64,000 nt of DNA, taken from positions 62,001-126,000 of the forward strand of contig NZ_JAGEKR010000015.1 in the NCBI RefSeq assembly GCF_017565405.1. Reading direction: 5' to 3'. Origin of the DNA: Allobranchiibius sp. CTAmp26. GTDB taxonomy: Bacteria; Actinomycetota; Actinomycetes; Actinomycetales; Dermatophilaceae. A program made the position numbers and the translations under genes. The notes beneath the pieces were generated by a model. It did not search any database. It was given only the letters and a program-made list of their open reading frames with translations, and had not been told where the DNA came from. Shown in pieces: positions 59,616 to 64,000 of the stretch (its first letter is position 1; every line of letters begins with the position of its first letter).

Positions 59616-59891
59616 GTGTCCCACCAACCGGAATCGCAGAACGGTGCGCCGCCCGCAAACCGGGGGCTGCAGGTGCTGGCGGGAGCCCTGCTTGCCGTCC
59701 CCATGCTGGCGCTGATCCCGGTCGGCTGGTACTCCCGACGCTCCCCCGAACTCGGCGGGTTCCCGTTCTTCGTCTGGTACCAGATGATGTGGGTCTTCCT
59801 CTGCGCCGCGTTCACGTACTCCGCCTACCTCGTCTCGCTGCGCGCCCGGCCGCACCGCCCGATGGCCCGCGACGAACGGGGTGAGGCATGA
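59616..59891 (+). CDS. DUF3311 small membrane protein
   Basis: 91 residues with two membrane helices (LAGALLAVPMLALIPVGWYS and FFVWYQMMWVFLCAAFTYSA). The FFVWYQMMWVF segment is the DUF3311 signature; these proteins precede sodium:solute symporters and are thought to be accessory subunits, like YhjB-type partners. The next gene, such a symporter, overlaps its stop (ATGA). Confidence 0.88.
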   Translation: MSHQPESQNGAPPANRGLQVLAGALLAVPMLALIPVGWYSRRSPELGGFPFFVWYQMMWVFLCAAFTYSAYLVSLRARPHRPMARDERGEA

Positions 59892-61618
59892 CCACGCTCT
59901 CCCCGCTGTCAGTGCTCCACTCCGCCGCCGACCCCTCGCGCCCGAACACCGGCGTCAACGGAGTCGCGCTCACGGTGCTGATCGTGATCTTCGTGATCGT
60001 CGCCGTGATGGGATTCATGGCCGCCCGTTGGAGGCGCGCGGCTTCGATGGACAGCCTGGAGGAGTGGGGCCTCGGCGGTCGATCCTTCGGCACCTGGGTC
60101 ACCTGGTTCCTGCTCGGCGGCGACCTCTACACGGCGTACACGTTCGTCGCCGTCCCTGCGGCGATGTTCGCAACCGGTGCGGTGGCCGGCTTCTTCGCGG
60201 TCCCCTACACGATCGTGGCCTACCCGATCATCTTCTTCTTCATGTCGCGGCTGTGGTCGGTCAGCCACCGGCGCGGTTACGTCACCTCCGCCGACTTCGT
60301 GCGCGGCCGTTACGGATCGCGCGGGCTGTCTCTCGCCATCGCGGTGACGGGATTCGTCGCGACGATGCCGTACATCGCGCTGCAACTGGTCGGCATCCAG
60401 GCGGTCCTGGAAGTGGCCGGGATCGGTGGCAGCGGCAACTGGCTGGCGAAGGATCTGCCCTTGTTGATCGCCTTCGCGGTCCTCGCGGCGTACACCTACA
60501 CCAGCGGCCTGCGGGCACCGGCGATCATCGCCTTCGTCAAGGACGCGCTGATCTACCTGGTCATCGTCGTCGCGGTCATCTACCTGCCGACCAAGGTCGG
60601 CGGCTGGGGTCACATCTTCGACGCGGCCGACACCAAGATGCATGCGGCCAACAAGGTCACCGGAAAGCCGAACGGTTCGACCCTCGTCGCGCCGAAACAG
60701 CAGTGGGCCTACGTGACGCTGGCGTTCGGATCCGCGCTGGCTCTGTTCATGTACCCCCACTCCATCACCGCGAGCCTGTCGGCCAAGAGCCGGAACACCA
60801 TCCGGCGTAACGCCGCCATCCTGCCGGCGTACTCCTTCCTGTTGGCGCTCCTGGCGTTGCTCGGGTGGGTCGCGATCGCCGCCAAGACCACCCCGATCGG
60901 CGCCGACGGCAAGCCGAACGCCCAACTGGTGATCCCGCAGCTGTTCGAGGACCAGTTCCCCAGCTGGTTCGCGGGAATCGCCTTCGCGGCCATCGCAGTC
61001 GGCGCACTGGTACCGGCGGCGATCATGTCGATCGCGGCGGCCAACACCTTCACCCGCAACATCTACAAGGAGTGGCTGCGCCCGGACGCGTCACCCAAGC
61101 ACGAGGCGCAGGTCTCGAAGATCGCCTCCCTCGTGGTGAAGGTCTTCGCGGTCGGTTTCGTCCTGACGATGGACAAGCAGAACGCCATCAACCTGCAGCT
61201 GCTCGGCGGGATCTGGATCCTGCAGACGTTCCCGGCCATCGTGTTCGGCCTCTACACCCGCTGGTTCCACCGCTGGGCGCTCCTGATCGGCTGGGCGTTG
61301 GCGATGGCCTATGGCACCTGGTCGGCGTACGGCGTCGCGAACCCGGCCACCAAGGTGGCGCACTTCGGCGGTTCGACGGCCGACATCCCGATCATCGGCA
61401 AGCTGGGCTACATCGCCTTCACCGCGCTCATCATCAACATCGTCGTGTCTGCCGTGCTGACGGTGGTCCTCGAGCGGTTCGTCCCGCGCGGCCACGACGA
61501 GACCATCGTGGGCGACTACTTCGCGGACGCCGACGACCCGCGCGTCGCCGCCTACGACCCCGAGCCGTACGACGACGCCGCGCTGGGCGGTGGGGGTCCG
61601 ACCAGGTCGTCCACCTAG
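59888..61618 (+). CDS. Sodium:solute symporter (monocarboxylate type)
   Basis: 576 residues with about 13 membrane helices. The GGDLYTAYTFVAVPAAMFA region, SRLWSVSHRRGYVTSADFV and GALVPAAIMSIAAANTFTRN are conserved in SSS family transporters of the MctC/monocarboxylate type. It likely takes up acetate, propionate or pyruvate with Na+ or H+. Two-gene operon with DUF3311; it stops 4 nt before the convergent HD-domain gene. Confidence 0.87.
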   Translation: MTTLSPLSVLHSAADPSRPNTGVNGVALTVLIVIFVIVAVMGFMAARWRRAASMDSLEEWGLGGRSFGTWVTWFLLGGDLYTAYTFVAVPAAMFATGAVAGFFAVPYTIVAYPIIFFFMSRLWSVSHRRGYVTSADFVRGRYGSRGLSLAIAVTGFVATMPYIALQLVGIQAVLEVAGIGGSGNWLAKDLPLLIAFAVLAAYTYTSGLRAPAIIAFVKDALIYLVIVVAVIYLPTKVGGWGHIFDAADTKMHAANKVTGKPNGSTLVAPKQQWAYVTLAFGSALALFMYPHSITASLSAKSRNTIRRNAAILPAYSFLLALLALLGWVAIAAKTTPIGADGKPNAQLVIPQLFEDQFPSWFAGIAFAAIAVGALVPAAIMSIAAANTFTRNIYKEWLRPDASPKHEAQVSKIASLVVKVFAVGFVLTMDKQNAINLQLLGGIWILQTFPAIVFGLYTRWFHRWALLIGWALAMAYGTWSAYGVANPATKVAHFGGSTADIPIIGKLGYIAFTALIINIVVSAVLTVVLERFVPRGHDETIVGDYFADADDPRVAAYDPEPYDDAALGGGGPTRSST

Positions 61619-61622
61619 GCGG

Positions 61623-62945
61623 TCAGCGCAGGATGCTGCGCACTTCGTCGGAGCGGCCCGAGACGCGCTGCAGGGCCGAGACGACGGCCGGGTCGTACTC
61701 GTAGCCGAGGCCCAGGGACAGACGCTCGAAGGCGGCGTCCTCCATGATCGAGTTTCCCGACGTCAGGTCGTCGAAGGCGTTGCACACCTTGATGATGCGA
61801 GAGGCCACCGGGACGTTCTCGCCAAGTTCGCGGACCTGTCGGTACTGGACCGTCTGTGCCTCGATGATGACGGCGATGTCGTCCAGCACACCACTGCGCC
61901 GGACGATCGAACCGCCCTCCTGGGCGATGCTCAACTGATCCAGCGGGGCCGCCTCGACGGTGGCGCCACCGGGGATCGGCGCGCTGAGCGAGACCTGGCC
62001 GATGTCGTGCAGGAGCGCGGCGTCCTCGAGCAGGATCAGCTCCTGCTCGGTCAGCCTCATCCGCTCACCCACCCGGCGCGCGAGGTCCGCGACCCGCGCC
62101 GAGTGGCCCGGGCGGGTGTACCCCGCGACGTCGGTCATCGTCGACAGCGCAGCGATCGTCTGTCGTCGTTCGCGTTGCACGCTGTACGCGCGGCGCAGCG
62201 CCGAGCGGGCGAGCACCAGGGGCATCACGACCAGGGGCACGGCCCACAAGGAGAGCGACTGCAACCCGATGGCCATGGCGATCCCGGTCGACAGGGCCGC
62301 ACCGTAGATCGGGCCCAGGTCTCGCAGGGTCTCTGCCAGGAACGCTCCGAGCGTGCGGATCGGGCTGACGAGAAGCCCCACCATGATCAGCTCCCCGAAG
62401 ACTGGGAGCAGGGCGGCCACGGTCATCACGCAGACGGCCTTCCACCGCTGCGAATCCCACTCCGAGTACATCTCCGCACTGGTGTCCCCGCCCCAGATCG
62501 GCAACCACCGGTAGAGCACCGACACGAGCGACACGGTGACCACAGGCACCGCCACCGCGATCGAGCGGCTGGTGGTGCCCTGCCAGGCGCGTCGCAGACC
62601 GACGCCGCCGATGTAGCCGATCGCCGCACAGACGATCGCGGTGGACGGCGCGTAGGTCACCGGCGCTTGAACCGGTCGGCTGGAGGCCAGGGCCAGCGCG
62701 ACGGACGATGCGGTCGCTAGTGGCGCGATCGCACGGGCCCGCCCGATCTGCACGGGTAATGCCGAACCAAGGGCGATGGCGACTGTCAGGGTGGCGAGGA
62801 TCGCCGCGTCCCAGCCCGGTATCCGAGCACCGGAGATTGCGGTGCTCACGACCCGCACGGAGGCGGCGAACAGGATGACGCCGGCGAGGATGACCCACAC
62901 GAGGCGCAGCCTCCACCGCAGGACACCGGGCTGGCGGAGCTTCAT
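61623..62945 (-). CDS. Membrane protein with HD domain (degenerate HD-GYP)
   Basis: 440 residues. Seven or eight N-terminal membrane helices (residues 10-260), then an HD domain: RPGHSARVADLARRVGERM, and LEDAALLHDIGQVSLSAPIP with the HD pair. The later GYP-type motif is missing and HHE is replaced, so c-di-GMP hydrolysis is doubtful. ATG overlaps the stop of the next HD-GYP gene upstream (ATGA); the two look like a duplicated pair with one altered copy. Function: possibly a sensor whose partner is the intact HD-GYP protein. Confidence 0.85.
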   Translation of the reverse strand: MKLRQPGVLRWRLRLVWVILAGVILFAASVRVVSTAISGARIPGWDAAILATLTVAIALGSALPVQIGRARAIAPLATASSVALALASSRPVQAPVTYAPSTAIVCAAIGYIGGVGLRRAWQGTTSRSIAVAVPVVTVSLVSVLYRWLPIWGGDTSAEMYSEWDSQRWKAVCVMTVAALLPVFGELIMVGLLVSPIRTLGAFLAETLRDLGPIYGAALSTGIAMAIGLQSLSLWAVPLVVMPLVLARSALRRAYSVQRERRQTIAALSTMTDVAGYTRPGHSARVADLARRVGERMRLTEQELILLEDAALLHDIGQVSLSAPIPGGATVEAAPLDQLSIAQEGGSIVRRSGVLDDIAVIIEAQTVQYRQVRELGENVPVASRIIKVCNAFDDLTSGNSIMEDAAFERLSLGLGYEYDPAVVSALQRVSGRSDEVRSILR

Positions 62946-64000
62946 GGCTGTGACCGGGCGGAGGCGAACATCGCCGAGACCCACGGCAGGTGCGGGTCGA
63001 CGCCGGGGACCGGCTGAGGAGGCTGACGGGCGATCAGGACGCGCAGGGACTCGACCGCGCGCGGGTGTGCACGCACGAGGGCTTCCACAGCTTCGGCATC
63101 GAACTGCTGGTGGGCGAGGGGGCGCAGTGCGTCCAGACTGCGCTCGGCGACGGCGTCGAGGTGCTCGCCACTCACGTCGGGATCCGCGGCCATCAGTGCA
63201 CAATAGGCGTCCGCGACGGCCAGGATCCTGGCCAGGATAGGGATCTGGTCGCCTTCGAGACCGGAGGGATAGCCGTTGCCGTCCCAGCGCTCGTGATGGT
63301 GCCCGACGGCGACGATGGCATCGGACAGGAAGTCGATGCCCTGCAGCATGCGCACCCCCTGTTGCGGATGGGCCTTGATCCAGCGCAGCTCTTTACCGGT
63401 GAGTCGCTCGCCCGGCGTGTGCGCTGCCGGGGCGACCAGGCCGATGTCGTGCAGCAGGGCTGCGTACTGCAGAGACTGCATCAGCGATGAGGAGAGCCGC
63501 AGCTCCAGGCCGATCTCACGGGAGACCGCGTCCACCCACGCGCTACGGCCGTGCAGCATCGGCTGGCTGGCCTGCGCGGCGGCGACCAGGGTCTCGACCG
63601 TCCGCAGGTGCGCGTCGTTCTCCTCCGCCTGTAACGCCACCGACCACTGCGCGATAAGGAGGGGGGCGACGATCGGCAGGATGCTGATCGCGCCGAGACC
63701 CGCCGACGCCCACAGGACGGCGAGTACCAAGGCAATGACCGGATAGAAGGGGTACGGCGCCCATGCGTTGAGAACTGCTTCGCGGACAGTCACCCAGAAA
63801 GACTGGTGCTCCGCCAACGCAAGCATCCCGCTGAGACACAGAACGTTTAGCCCGAACTGCACGACCGTCGCGATCAGCAGTGGTATGAGCACGTGGACGA
63901 TGAGTGCAGCCGCATCTGCCGATCCAGGGATAGGTGAATAACCGCCAAAGATCGAATAGGCCGCTGCTCCGGCGATGGCGCAGATACCAATGGTCGCGGT
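62942..64000 (-). CDS. Membrane HD-GYP domain protein, C-terminal part (cut by window edge)
   Basis: The frame is open to the right edge of the window (353 codons seen, all hydrophobic at the beginning), so the start lies beyond 64,000; the GTG at 63,892 is probably internal. Several membrane helices precede an HD-GYP domain with YAALLHDIGLVAPAAH, GVRMLQGIDFLSDAIVAVGH, HHERWDGNGYPSGLEGDQIP, and ADAYCALMAADPDVSGEHLD. All metal ligands and the GYP motif are present, so it should degrade c-di-GMP. It is co-translated with the degenerate copy downstream. Confidence 0.88.
   Translation of the reverse strand, partial: TATIGICAIAGAAAYSIFGGYSPIPGSADAAALIVHVLIPLLIATVVQFGLNVLCLSGMLALAEHQSFWVTVREAVLNAWAPYPFYPVIALVLAVLWASAGLGAISILPIVAPLLIAQWSVALQAEENDAHLRTVETLVAAAQASQPMLHGRSAWVDAVSREIGLELRLSSSLMQSLQYAALLHDIGLVAPAAHTPGERLTGKELRWIKAHPQQGVRMLQGIDFLSDAIVAVGHHHERWDGNGYPSGLEGDQIPILARILAVADAYCALMAADPDVSGEHLDAVAERSLDALRPLAHQQFDAEAVEALVRAHPRAVESLRVLIARQPPQPVPGVDPHLPWVSAMFASARSQP

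Overview
The window is 64 kb of very GC-rich DNA with tightly packed genes, many GTG starts, and several operons starting with a TANNNT hexamer about 6 nt before the start codon. It also has acyl-CoA carboxylases with a small epsilon subunit, an F420 biosynthesis gene, LytR-CpsA-Psr and TIGR03089 proteins. All of this points to a high-GC Gram-positive actinobacterium, probably Micrococcales; the family cannot be fixed from the sequence alone. The left edge cuts a cofE/fbiB gene and the right edge cuts an HD-GYP gene.

Bases 1-39,500 are mainly a cell-surface glycan locus. All six steps of CMP-pseudaminic acid synthesis can be recognised: pseB and pseC (minus strand, 22,995-25,117), pseG (25,240), pseH and pseI (9,868-11,443) and pseF (30,743, fused to an aldo/keto-reductase-like domain). 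A sialyltransferase-like gene (2,386-3,360) carries the DEG, HP and SS motifs and is the best candidate to transfer the sugar. Around these lie GT2 glycosyltransferases (3,360, 11,450, 37,135), two tandem paralogous polytopic membrane proteins (26,265-30,691), an ABC-2 exporter (35,352-37,083) and an LCP ligase (38,204). The most unusual content is two four-member paralogous families lying side by side: large methyltransferase-like proteins with a kinase-like middle and a coiled-coil tail (4,279; 14,588; 16,612; 20,126), and proteins with a conserved LQHGW motif (13,756; 18,279; 19,147; 22,007). Their layout suggests a wall polymer of the teichulosonic-acid type, with several chain-terminating or decorating modules. 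An acyl-carrier-protein, AMP-ligase and reductase module (7,062-9,800) diverges from pseH/pseI and may supply an unusual acyl group.

Bases 33,900-64,000 are mostly ordinary metabolism and signalling: ScoAB CoA-transferase, acyl-CoA dehydrogenases, PurE/PurK, GtrA, a two-component system, PccB plus epsilon subunit, a DUF885 peptidase, a CPA1 antiporter with a UBP zinc finger, Maf, an SHS-type transporter, a MerR-controlled acyl-CoA dehydrogenase/carboxylase pair, a DUF3311/sodium-solute symporter pair, and two HD-domain membrane proteins. Notable oddities are an in-frame biotin ligase-adenylate cyclase fusion (45,811-47,631), an exact-period 51-bp tandem repeat (16,267-16,606), and two DUF559 nuclease-like genes (39,695 and 53,253) bordered by palindromes and preceded by DnaA-box-like sequences. 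I saw no tRNA, rRNA, CRISPR array, integrase, transposase or prophage.
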